Positions 49,149-60,252 of a stretch of DNA of 64,000 bases are shown piece after piece (position 1 is the stretch's first letter; every line of letters starts with the position of its first letter). A program made the position numbers and the translations under genes. Where the stretch lies: NCBI GenBank assembly GCA_029964075.1, contig CM057149.1:35980900-36044899 (forward strand). The letters are read 5' to 3'. The notes beneath the pieces were generated by a model. It was not told the DNA's origin. It saw nothing but the letters and a program-made list of their open reading frames with translations, and ran no database searches. Source of the DNA: Patiria pectinifera (Eukaryota > Echinodermata > Asteroidea > Valvatida > Asterinidae).

Positions 49149-49179
<31 letters not shown>

Positions 49180-49630
49180 GCAGACGACACGAAGCTGATG
49201 AAGACGAAAACATTTAAATAATATAATAGACTCAAATGCAATGTTTTAGTTTGACAAAAATTATCATTTAAAATGGGATTGGGTTCAATACATAACCTTT
49301 TTAATTTGTTGACGATTTCATTACTGCTAATTATAATGAGAGGCTTTAAGTTCAGTTTCAGGTTGCAAAAAATTCAAAATTGTATTTTTTTTCGTGAACT
49401 AATGCCATGTCCTTCCAAAATATCATTTTCCCAGCAACAATTAGAGCCCCCGCTGAAGTAGAAGGTGAACAAAGTAATTCTAGGACGGTATTTTTTACTC
49501 CGGCACTTTCAAATTTTTTTTTCTCCAAAGAATATGAGTTTTGAGAAGCTGGCATATTAATGTCGAAAACCGTTGGTGAATAGTCTGGTTCCAGGACCCT
49601 AGGAACTATCTGCAGAGATGGAAACTAATC
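48600..49630. other. AT-rich spacer with poly-T tract, no gene supported
   Basis: Contains a 27-base poly-T run near 49150-49176. The 129-codon frame at 48715-49104 is Lys/Phe/Asn-rich and lacks any recognisable motif; the opposite strand is equally open, as expected for low-complexity AT-rich DNA. Confidence 0.4.
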
Positions 49631-49634
49631 TTGC

Positions 49635-49770
49635 TAGACAACGTGGTTTCACGTCGAGTACACTGTGACGAGTCCGCGTCCAAAGCACTGAGTACGAGTA
49701 CATCAAGGCCGAGAACTGGGCCGAGTCCGAGTACCTAAGCCCGAGTCCGAGTCCGCGTCCGAGTACACTA
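49635..49770. repeat. Minisatellite of GAGTCCG/GAGTAC units
   Basis: Irregular array of CGAGTCCGAGTA-type units (6-bp and 12-bp registers), for example CCCGAGTCCGAGTCCGCGTC. It has no counterpart at the same place in unit B. Confidence 0.75.
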
Positions 49771-50141
49771 CAGAAATAAATAAAATAAATAAAATATACT
49801 ATTAAATAAAATAAAAACAACACAACATGCAATCCAATCAACACATTTTATTAGTGTTAAAAATGCAAAAAACAAAAACAAGAATGAAATCAATGAATGA
49901 ACTGGCACTGTTTGTTTTCATCATTTCTTAAAAAAAGAGAAGAGAAATCATGGATAGCTGGGCACTCATGCAGTACATGTATTGACTATTGTGAGGAAAC
50001 CTTTTCCAAGTAACAAACCCGATTAAGTACACAAGAAAAACCCGCGAGACTTCAAAAAGCGAGACTTCAGTTGCTGGTTATTTGTTATTTTAATTTTAAA
50101 TTTCAAACTTACAACCCCCAACCTAACTCAAGATACGCCAC

Positions 50142-50489
50142 CAGTAGCGTATCCAGCTTTTTTGGGGGGAGGGGGAGGGGGCAACCGCACATCCGCGCTG
50201 AAATGTTGACATTTTTTTTCTCCGGACACTTTGGCCTCCGTAAAATCAAAAATCGGAGGGGGAGTGGGGCTGGTACCTATCTTCCAAATGGGGGCGCTCT
50301 TCAGTACTGAGCATTATTGTGCATACTAAAGTCTATGCCGATTTTCACGCCGGCATTGTAATGGTTTTTAGCTGGTTTCCTTTTTTTGGGGTTGATGTCA
50401 GAACTCTCCACCATTTATGGAAATACTTACTAAAAACATTCTTTCAAAACAATCTGCAAAATCCCCCCCCCCCGCTGGATACACCACTG
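50142..50489. mobile_element. hAT-type MITE upstream of CYP4 gene C
   Basis: It starts CAGTAGCGTATCCAGC and ends GCTGGATACACCACTG; the flanking octamers TACGCCAC (50134-50141) and CACGCCAC (50490-50497) match at 7 of 8. G-runs and C-runs lie just inside the ends. Unit B shows the uninterrupted locus near 41669 (TCGTCGCCAGTGC). It ends 386 bp before the gene C start codon. Confidence 0.8.
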
Positions 50490-50551
50490 CACGCCACTGC
50501 AGCGAGGTTAAATAGGTAGGCCCTGGTTGGAACGAGATAAAGTGCTTCAAC

Positions 50552-50564
50552 TTGCGCATGCGCA
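50552..50564. promoter_or_regulatory. NRF1-like palindrome upstream of CYP4 gene C
   Basis: TTGCGCATGCGCA, retained from unit B, about 310 bp before the ATG. It is closer to the gene than in unit B. Confidence 0.4.
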
Positions 50565-50792
50565 CAGAACGTAACTGGCGATTTTGAACTCAAGGCCAAG
50601 GCCGTGTCATGCGGGCTATATGTCACGCAGTCGTATTTGTCTAAACCTTGACCAGAATTAGCTGAAATGACTTTGGACTTGTGGAAATTTGGCATGATGC
50701 ATTGTTTGAGCCAGGCAAAAGGCGCTGTGGATTAACTGAACACACTTGCTCGGCTGTTTGAGTTTACATCGTATCGGACTTTTAAATGTTTT

Positions 50793-50830
50793 GCTGAAAA
50801 TCACAGTAGCACAGTACGAAAGGCGGAATT
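50793..50830 (+). promoter_or_regulatory. Conserved promoter-proximal block, CYP4 gene C
   Basis: CTGAAAATCAC, AGTAGCACAGTACGAAA and GGCGGA, 45-80 bp before the ATG. GTTTACATCGTATCGGA just upstream is also shared with gene B. Confidence 0.5.
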
Positions 50831-50874
50831 TATTACACCATTATCTACACTAAACTACACAAGTACAAGCCAAC

Positions 50875-53800
50875 ATGGTGGAGCTAGCGTCCATTGTGAG
50901 TCTTGGTTTGGTTGCTGCATTGACGTATGCAGTCTGTGTCTTGGTGCGTATGGTTCAATCGCAGCGCAGAATTAGAGGAATTTTAATAAAACACTGGCCG
51001 GGACTTCCAGACCATTGGCTTTACGGTAATCTTCACCAGGTGAGAGAATCGTTACATGGTGATCATAAAGTTTTGTAAGCGAGTTTTACGACCTGTAGTC
51101 TGAGAGATATTTGAAGACATTATTCGTCAGATCATTGTTGTTTTTGTCCCAGAACGAAACCAACCTAGATTGCGCCAGACTGATTCACTGATTGACTGTC
51201 ACGTGTGAACCTGGCAGTGCTTTCGTATAGGATTACCCTGCTACGCCAATGAATGGGCTAGATTTGGCTTATTGTATAGAACAAGGTAGTGGAAACTCAT
51301 GCTGTATCAATCATTTTAACCCTAAAAGGGCCGGATTATTTTGACCATCTCTCAGCCGGGGGTCCGCCCCCCCCCCCCCCCAAAGATCTCGGCCATCGAG
51401 TGACGAAAAATTTTGAAACTCTGTGCATGCATTTAGCAACTCTTCATAAACATACCCAAGAAATTTCATGACTAAAGGTCAAAAGATTTTGGAATTATGG
51501 CTGATTAATTATTCATATGTGCGAATGGTAATTCTGGTCTGTGTACACGACGTATATGGGAAAATGAAGTTTTCACGGCGCGTAGCGCCGGAAAACTTTT
51601 CGCTACGCGGCAACCCGTGGTCCGATTTTTATGTTTTTGGTATCAAAAGATGCGCAAAGCTCGAGGCTAAAAAGTCATAACAGCTCGGGTCGCGAAAAAA
51701 AAATTGCAAGGCTATCGCGGAAAAAGTTGAAGGGGGAGGGGGGTCGGATTCCGCCCGGCCCTTTTAGGGTTAATATAATTTTATGAGCTTTGAGAACAGC
51801 TTTACTAGGCTTTCCTTGTTTTGTTTATGTAAATGTAACTTTTTAGCGCAAACCTTGAAAACGAACATATGATACATCCCATTGTCATTGTTTGTATTGC
51901 CAAGGATATTTTGTGGCTTTTGGGTGTTCATGCTAATGAGAATTCCATATCCATGATGTCATTTTAGACAGAAACCTCAATACAGCTATTTCAGCACCAC
52001 AATTTGCCAGAATTTTGGACTTTTTGCGGCTGTAATTTTTTTTTTTGGGGGGGGGGGGATTCGTGCTTGGGTCAGTAGTAGCAGTAAAACCATAAGCAGA
52101 TGTTTTTAATGAGTACATTTTTGAGGTTCACATTTTGAACAGAAACCACCTCAAGTGAAAAGTTTCTTCCTGAAAATGACATCACAGCAACATCACCCTC
52201 AGTTGTCAGGAAAAGCATGGAACATAAAACTAATGTTTAAAGAAGACTTAGTGCACTTTTCAAAATAAAACTAACCAAAAAGGAACGTCGAATGGTTTTC
52301 ATACATGAAATGTAGAATGCTATATGAAATGCGTCCCCAGGAAAAAAATTATCGCATAAACCCTTTAGGCCAAAAAAAAAAGTCTCCGGTTTCTGGTATG
52401 GAGCTTGCCCAAAAAGTGGTACGGCGACGCGGCTTTTTTTTTACCTGTTCTTTTTTTTCTTTCCTTTTTTTTGGCTTCAAATGTCGGCTAATGACTGCAA
52501 ATGGTGCCCGACTAAACTTAGTGCAAATATATGGGAGTCCAGAGAGGCCACATAAAGCTTATTCTCGATCATAACCCCATCTAAAAACACGTTACAATTG
52601 TGCAGCAGCATGATTCCAGTCAAACCAGTGAGTTTGGCGGTTTTGAGACATCATCTTGTATTGAAAAAAAAAAACGTTTTCATTTTGCCGACGCGCATGG
52701 CTACGGCGACGCGCGCGCATACCAGAAACCGGAGACTTTTTTTTTGGCCTTAGCTGGTATAGGAATTTTCACATTAGTGTTCTTGGGAACCGAAGCTATA
52801 TATATCTTTTTTTCCTTTCGGATTTATAATTAAAATACTTTACAGTAAAATCTAAAATTATCCTACTTGTCAAGCTTATTTTCTTCACGCTTTTGTAGCA
52901 CCCTATGAGAGATCCAAAGGTTCGACAAACCGGTTCCGAGGAAGAGCTGAAATTGTGGCGGGAAATGGATGCCAAATTCCCGCGTGGTTTCCGCTGGTTT
53001 CAAGGACCTCTGGCTATGGGAGTGACAGCCAATCATCCTGATATAATGCGGGCAGTTATGAAGGGGAGAGGTAGGTATATAGAACATTATCATGTTGCGG
53101 CCATCTTGATTTTCTCCCATTGAAATCAACTTAACCAAAGCGAGGCTGGAAGGAAAAAGAGTCTGGTTCCTTTTTGCACAAACACATTGTCACTCAGTAC
53201 TGTTATTGGATACAGGGAACACGACTGAAATGGTGGCAGCATGATAAAGGTCTATAGCAATAGGTCACAGATAGGTGGAATGTGACTTCACAATGTGTGA
53301 CGTGACACGATCTAATATTTATCAAATCAACGGTCCCTTAAGCCGCTGTCGTGGCATAGTTTAAAGGTAGTGCAGACCATTGAAGCTATCCCAAATGTAA
53401 CCGACCGAATAACATCAATTGTGAAAAGCTTCTCAAAATATGGCTCGGCAACTTTGTAATCGAAATCTGTTTTCTCGAAATACAGCGTACACAGAACGAA
53501 AAGTTCATCAGGTTAAGTTGTTAAGCATCCGTCTTAAGATTTTGAACACTTTTGTCGGTTCAAATGCAAAGAAATTCACAAATTACAAATGGTATACTAG
53601 GCTATATACAAGTAGAGAAAGCAAGTAGGAACCTGTGAAATCACACGGAAATGGTACACCATTATCTAACGAGAACAACCTTGCTCACAGAGTACACATG
53701 ATCATGTCTACTCTGTGAGCAATGTTGGTACCAAATACGGTGTGAAAAAAATTCCGCCTGATATGGAGTCATTCGGAAGAAAACTATCATTGAAAATGGT

Positions 53801-56800
53801 TCAAGGAATATGTGCCAGCGATGCAGTTTTTGTTAATTGCGTAACGAGCCCCCAAAAAGTGCATACATTTTCTCTGTTTTCTCAAAATATATCATGCACT
53901 GAGCTCAAACTTCAACAGATTTTAAGCAATTTTGTCGAATCGAAGATGAGGACAACAAATTGTGGAAAAATCAAAGGATCCTACTTACCTTTAAATCACA
54001 ATTTGTTGATTTATTATACGCAATTTTTTTTTCCTTTAACTGAATAAATTTGATTAGAAACCATATTTTTTGTTATACCCATCGTTCCTTCAAATGCCAA
54101 CAGATCCCAAGCCTACTAAGGCACTCGGTTCTGGTTACCGTTTTCTTCTGCCTTGGCTGGGCTATGGTCTGCTTCTTGCTAGTGGAGATACCTGGTTTCG
54201 TAATCGCCGCCTCATTACCCACGCATTCCACTTTGATATCCTCAAGACCTACATGACAATCTACAACAAAGCTACCGACATCTTGCTGGTGAATATCAAC
54301 ATTTATACATATTTAGAATAATTTTACGCAGTGGCGCGGGGAACAGTGTTAACCAAAACCGCTAAACTTGATGCTAGCGTCTCAAGATTAATCAAACACT
54401 GTGCGAATTCTGCAAGCCATTTAAAAACTTAATTCAGGTAAATACTTCCAAAAAGAGTTTCATCAAGATATACATACTATTCATCTGGATGGTAGGGATC
54501 AACATGTGAAGGTTTTCTGTCTCCAACATATTCTTCCGTATTGACTCTGTTGCCTACAGAACAAGATGAGTGAATGTGCAGCAAGTGGTGAAAGTTTTGT
54601 GGTGACAAAGAACGTCAGTCTGTGTACGTTGGATATCTTGCTCAAGTGCGCTTTTTCTTATGAATCCGGCTGCCAAATAAGCGGGTAAGCTTATGTCAGT
54701 CAATATAGCATCTCATGTGTATTGATAATTATGTTGGAAAAGACTTTTTTCGGCTATTACTTTTCTTTTATGCTTTCCTGCATGGAGTTTAATCGGTCGA
54801 TGTGAATGTATCACTTCAAAATATTCGAAAGTGATGGCAACTCCTCTAGGCAGTGGGCAATAATTTACTTCGCTGGGCAATTATTACAAAGCGCTAGTTT
54901 ATAACTTTATAATTTATCTCATCCGCCAAGCAAGGCTTATATTATTCAAATGACTTTATTTATTTACATTGAAAGTCCTGTAACGTAGCTTTCAATTTTT
55001 TGTTATGTGCAGAGACAGTCACCCGTATGTTACTGCGGTGAATGCAATTGCTCTTGCCGGTAGAGAGCGAATATTGTAAGTCCTTGTAATCACTTTTAAT
55101 AATACTCCCAAAACAGTTTGCTCTGCTCAGACCTTTTTTAAATTCGAGTAGGAATTGCCAATCAAAATATGATCATGAATAATTAGAATTAAGTTTAATA
55201 GTGAAAAGAAGCTTTAATATTTCACCATGTGTGAGATCAAATCCTATTGTCACATGCATAACATAATACCAAATGGAGTAACATCTATAATGATTGAAAA
55301 ATAGAATTAGCTGTTGCAAACTGCTTACCAACCAAAAGGACCTATGGTATAAATGCAAAAAAATAGTTAGTGGCCTGACGTTTCAACCCTAGCAGAGTCT
55401 TTCTCGAAGGCTTTTTAGCCCTCAAGAAAGACTCTGCTAGGGTCGAAACGTCAGGCCACTATCTATAATGATTGGTACACGTTTTTATTTCTTTTACTAC
55501 ATTCAGTGAGTTTCACTTTGAGATCTATCTTTCAACTTCAAAATACTGATCCAGTTCCTTGTTTACCTACTTCTCTTTCTCTAGCAATCCTATTCTTCAT
55601 CCAGATTTCATATATCATAGGACTGCAGCTGGGAAAACATTTCTCAAAAATGTAGACTTTGTTCACCAGATCGCCGATAAGGTGATCAAAGAACGGCGAG
55701 ACAAACTGGTAAGCAAAGTTGTCTTTAAAAGTTTGTTTTTCTTCTTGTGTTCGATGAGCTGAATATAATTTTGATAGTATTTTCTTTTAAAAGGCGAGCA
55801 AACATTTTTGGTTCAATCAAGACATCCTTTGTTACTTCCAATCGTTTGTTAGAAAGAGAAAGAGACCGATCCTGAGCCCGTGAAATCTAAAGACCAGCCC
55901 CTGGATTTCTTGGGCATCTTGCTAGCTGCCCGAGACGAAGACGGCAAGGGACTGACGGATCTAGAGATCCGTAACGAGGTGGACACTTTTCTCTTCGAGG
56001 GTCACGACACCACGGCTAGTAGCCTGACCTGGATGCTGTATGCCATGGCAACAAATCCTGAACATCAGAGGAAAGTCCAGGAGGAAATTGATGAAGTGAT
56101 GGAAGGCAGGGAATCAGAGGTAATTCGATGGTAAGTCTACTTGGGCCATTTGCCGTGTTTCAGCTCTCTGTCCTTACCACAAAAGACTAGGTTGAGCAAC
56201 TGTAGCAATTTACTGCTTGCTACACCTCTAACAGCCATGAGTGTTTGCCTCTTGCTATTCTAGGGAGGACCTTGGCAAGTTCAACTACTTGATTCTGTGT
56301 CTCAAGGAAGCCATGCGACTCTACCCTCCGGTACCAATGATCCAGCGTATTGTTGCAGAGAAAGACATCATGGTCCACGACAGGTTGATTCCTAAGGGCG
56401 CGTTGGTAAATTTGAACATCTACTCTCTCCACCACAATCCAGAGATTTGGCCAAATTCCATGGTAAGTCACGAAAATATTGTACCCAAACAGGCGTTTTA
56501 CACTCACTCCATCTTGTGAATTAAAAATTACACTAGATAGTTTTGTTTCACCACGTCATTTCATACTTCATTTCCATTTATGCAGGAGTTCATACCAGAT
56601 CGTTTCACACCGGAAAATACCAAGAATATGGATCCCTTCGCTTACTTGCCATTTTCGGCAGGTCCAAGGTAAATGATTGATGGAGTTGTGTCCCTTAATC
56701 CCCCCCCCCCCAACAAACACACATCAGCAGATATTATAGCCACCCTCCCTTCGTGGTAAAGTGTTGATGATTTTTTTTTGTCACGAGAGTTTCTAAGAGA

Positions 56801-57027
56801 GAGACCGGCCATGTACATTTTGTACCCTTACTAATTCATTGATTGTTTTACTGTTCAGGAACTGCATTGGACAGAACTTTGCCCTGAATGAGGAGAAGGT
56901 GATACTAGCTCGAGTTCTGAGAAGATTTCACATCGAGTTGGATCCCGACCACAAAGTGGCCGCCAGATTGCAGTTGGTTTACAAGGCAACCAACGATATC
57001 AAGCTTAAACTGAAAGCTAGGTTTTGA
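50875..57027 (+). CDS. Cytochrome P450, CYP4 clan (gene C)
   Basis: Ten GT-AG exons: 50875-51039, 52899-53070, 54104-54288, 54560-54684, 55013-55075, 55585-55708, 55853-56130, 56264-56462, 56586-56668, 56859-57027. They total 520 residues plus a TGA stop. Membrane anchor [21 protein letters not shown]-helix [13 protein letters not shown], ExxR in KEAMR, heme loop FSAGPRNCIG with Cys467. It differs from gene B by a few dozen residues at most, including [34 protein letters not shown] and the final KARF. Intron 1 (1.86 kb) is enlarged by a piggyBac-type MITE and a family 1 MITE; intron 5 holds a retroposed hairpin. The same biochemical role as gene B is expected; substrate differences cannot be judged. 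Intact. Confidence 0.94.
51320..51769. mobile_element. piggyBac-type MITE in CYP4 C intron 1
   Basis: TTAA target copies at 51316-51319 and 51770-51773 bracket exact 15-bp inverted ends CCCTAAAAGGGCCGG and CCGGCCCTTTTAGGG. The CCCT start and TTAA duplication are characteristic of piggyBac. Gene B has the empty locus, reading AATTTGAATATAATTTT near 43170 where C has TTAA plus insert plus TTAATATAATTTT. It is 450 bp and noncoding. Confidence 0.92.
52365..52752 (+). mobile_element. MITE family 1, copy 3 (best preserved)
   Basis: Ends TTAGGCC, an A-run, GTCTCCGGTTTCTGGTATG and CATACCAGAAACCGGAGAC, a T-run, GGCCTTA. It lies in intron 1 of gene C; gene B has no insert between AACCATGGGAATGATCC and its neighbours near 43625. 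The duplicated target is probably TA or TTA. Confidence 0.85.
55297..55460 (-). mobile_element. Retroposed element with terminal hairpin
   Basis: The 14-bp sequence ATCTATAATGATTG occurs at both 55283-55296 and 55461-55474, a long target duplication of the kind made by target-primed reverse transcription. The insert, read on the minus strand, opens with AGTGGCCTGACGTTTCGACC and a long hairpin (55368-55461, about 37 paired bases per arm) and ends with a T-rich tail. It is absent from gene B intron 5. Confidence 0.7.
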
Positions 57028-58240
57028 TTCAATAATCTGGCGTCAAATTTCCTCGGATCAGCTGATTTCCTCTTAAATTGCCATATCTGCATTTAAAAAT
57101 TTAAAGAAAAAAAACCCGCTGTGTAAATCTTCTGAAGTCTTAGTGGTAGTTTATTACAATTGTATGCCTAATTTATGTAAGATAAAGATCATTGCTCATG
57201 TGGACAAATGAACGCCTCCTCCCTGTCATGTTCATTACGGTTTAAAGGTAGTATACACATGAAGGTAGTATATACATGCATGTACTTTAACATTTTGCTT
57301 TTGCTGCAATTTTCAGAAATGGTCGGATTTGGGGGTTAGTACTTTTTCAGCAAATATTGTTACACTGACCTATATTTAAAGTTTTGTGTTTACCGATTCT
57401 AGAAAAACCAAGAAGAAATGCTGTCCTTGTAGCCTGGGTTCCCTGGCCCTACTTCAGACGAAACGGAACACTTTATATACGTCAGGGAATTGTCCTGTCA
57501 AGGAACCAGACAACTGAATTTGGTAAATTGGGGGCAGAATTTGAAAATACGTCAGTTTTCCAACGATGATCAGCCTACCATGGCATAGTGGAAATGGCTA
57601 CAAAATGTCCACTTTTCGTGAAACTGACAGCACACTAGGTGCCAAGACTTCACAGGATGCTTGAGACTATTATTCGCTTACATTCATGTAAGGTACGGTA
57701 TTTCATAATAATGTGGTAGTTTTGTATATTTTTATCTTTGCAAAATGTTCTAATTACCTTCAAGGTATGCTTTTACTGATGTTGGCTACTTCATGCTAAT
57801 TTGTTGCAACTTACTGATTTAGGAATATTGTCAGCTTAAAAATGTGTCGAGTTCTAAACTGGTACCAGTGACCTCTACTTTTTTTATGATTTCTGATGGG
57901 ATAAATTTTACTTAACCAGTGACCGAGAGAGCTCCTACGCAGGCGCATGGTATGTAAATTATGGCGATGAGGCTGATGAGCTAACCACAATGGCCAATGG
58001 ACGGAATTATACGTCCACATGCCACAAAATAATAAAACACTATGTCACTTTGAAGTTAATCATTCTGCATTTTATTGAAATAATAGGCCTATACATGTAG
58101 TTCATTTCCAAAGCTGTTCATTTAATAAGTACATAAACAATATCAAATCTGGTTATACATGCAACTATAATTATGCACACTGCTGAATTGTCCCCCAAAA
58201 GAGGTTACACTGTTAACTGTTCTGAAGGGGCAAAATATCA
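57028..58240. other. 3' flank of CYP4 gene C and unit boundary
   Basis: Presumed 3' untranslated region, then sequence homologous to 47960-48475 until about 58000. Beyond that the sequence is unique AT-rich DNA. No gene supported. Confidence 0.45.
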
Positions 58241-58244
58241 CAAT

Positions 58245-59052
58245 GCGTCACCGTTCAGGTTCCACGAAGAGCCACACGTCTGAAATGACCATTTGTACAT
58301 GTTCTCCCGATTTCGATATTTTTCACCATTTCGCTTTAAAACATCGTGCTTAACCATTTTGACATAGCCATATGCTCTGTAAGCAAAACGTCATGAATTT
58401 CTTTACTGCATTAATGATGCAAGGGGCAGGCATCTCAATCAATTAGTGCATTTTGCGTGTTCACGAAGAGACACGAACATTATTTCCCGTTTGAATGCGT
58501 ACAAAACTGGAAGGAAAGGCGTATAAGAAGGTTTAGTGAGGTTTTCGTTTTCACCAAGAGCCACACATCTTTATTACGGGGCCGTATCATAAGTCCGACG
58601 CCTCATAGGTCTGACGCCTCATAAGTCGTCGGACTTATGAGACATAACATTGATTTATTCCGCCTCATAGGTCCGACGTCGGAAAAACGAGGCGTTTAAT
58701 TTGTCGGACCTACGAGGCGTCGGAGCTATGAGGCGTCAGACTTATGAGCGGACCCCTTTATGACATTTGTGCGTGCGTATTAAGGGTGCTCCTTCCATTC
58801 CGATGGAAAACACATTGGAACAGAAAGGGCCTAAAATTAATGTAGGGAAACGTGGATTTTTGTTTTTACTAACAGACATCTTTACTTATTAATTTTGGCT
58901 AATTAATTATTGTGGTGATTCTAAATACTGGGTTTACTAAAAGTTTAACTTTTACAATAGTAGGAACTTCTCTTGCGATTATCTCGAAAAAGTTTGTTCT
59001 TTCTTTAAAATACACATGACTTTGTGTGGCTCTTCTTGAAAACGGTGACATG
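58245..59052. mobile_element. Foldback element with AAGAGCCACA ends
   Basis: GTCACCGTTCAGG then CACGAAGAGCCACA on the left is inverted as TGTGGCTCTTCTTGAAAACG and GGTGAC on the right. Extra internal copies of the subterminal motif lie near 58457 (CACGAAGAGACACG) and 58548 (CACCAAGAGCCACA). A second foldback is nested at 58579-58757. No target duplication was recognised. Confidence 0.6.
58579..58757. mobile_element. Nested palindromic element of GTCCGACGCCTCATA units
   Basis: At least seven short units of the form CATAAGTCCGACGCCTC or its complement appear in both orientations within 180 bp. The outer ends are GGGGCCG and CGGACCCC. The unit makes hairpins at several scales. It is embedded in the foldback at 58245-59052. 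Confidence 0.7.
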
Positions 59053-59367
59053 AGACTGTATTACATGTATAATATTGGGATTTACATGTCGAGATAATTT
59101 ACATTTAGTATTGGGCAATCACATTTGCATAATTATTTTCGAATGTATACATTTAATTTTTAAATAGTACAGCGTATGTTGTGTATAAGTTTAGCTGTAA
59201 AAAGGGCATAAGAAACAATTTATTAGCCTAAACTAGAAAAGAAACCACAAATAAATAATAGATACATGTAGGCTACATGTATAATACCATTAGTTTGGCC
59301 TGCTTTTTCAACAGTTGCTTTATTTGGTAAACTAAAAAAATAATTCAAGTACAAACTCGTCATTTAT

Positions 59368-60252
59368 ACACCCAGCGCATAAAAGACCGTCACGCTTAAG
59401 TGTTTCTGACCAAAGTTCGTCCATTAACGTTGGCTGGCAAGGGCGGCAATGGTTCATGATGAGAAAGATCAATACTATAGATCATAGATAACGGTAGAAG
59501 CCAATTGTCAAGGTCTTTTGATGATCAATGGTTTATCTGGGTAAAGGTGCGTCAGGAAATGTCAAAGTCATGATCGAAGACGCGTTGCGACCCTTGGTAC
59601 ATGTATAATAGGCCTATACCCTACTTACTTATGAATTAGTCTGGTTCGTTATTTAGGCTACACAATGAACACCCAGCCTAAAAGACCGTCACATTTGAGT
59701 GTTTCTGACCAAAGTTTGTCCATGAAACGTTGGCGGGCAAGGGCGGCTCTGGTTCATGATGAGAAAGATCAATACTATAGATCATAGATAACGGTAGGAG
59801 CCAAGGTCTTCTGATGATCAATGGTTTATCTGGGTAAAGGTGCGTCAGGAAATGTCAAAGTCATGATCGAAGACGCGTTGCGACCCTTGGTACATGTGCA
59901 CTATACCCTACTTTGTACTCATGAATTAGTCTGGTTCGTTATTTACGCTACACAATCAACACCCAGCCTAAAAGACCGTCACACTTGAGTGTTTCTGGCC
60001 AAAGTTCGTCCATGTAACGTTGGCGGGCAAGGGCGGCTCTGGTTCATGACGAGAAAGATCAATACTATACATCATAGATAACGGTAGAAGCCAAGGTCTT
60101 CGATGAACAATGGCTTTTCTTGGTAAAAGTGTTCGTCAGAAAATAATGTCAAAGTGACTACAAAGACGTGATGCGAAGTTGCGAACCTTGGTATACATGT
60201 ACACAAGGCTATACCTTATACTTTGTACTTACATAAGTTAATCTGCCTTCTT
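59368..60252. repeat. Three tandem copies of a 0.3-kb unit
   Basis: Units start with ACACCCAGC at 59368, 59669 and 59959 (spacing 301 and 290 bp) and share AAAAGACCGTCAC, GTTTCTGACCAAAGTT, GATCAATACTATA and GTCAAAGTCATGATCGAAGA. The first two are closest; the third is more diverged at its 3' end. Confidence 0.9.

Larger units (their letters stand above)
48476..58000 (+). repeat. Segmental duplication, unit C
   Basis: Second copy of the 7.5-kb unit, about 2 kb longer. Four insertions readable against unit B account for much of the excess (50142-50489, 51320-51769, 52365-52752, 55297-55460), together with extra AT-rich DNA at 48600-49860. Confidence 0.85.

Noticed and set aside
59805-59860. 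Hammerhead-ribozyme-like CTGATGA...GAAA in the tandem repeat
   Set aside because: The sequence between the two motifs does not pair as stem II, and no cleavage-site stem was found.
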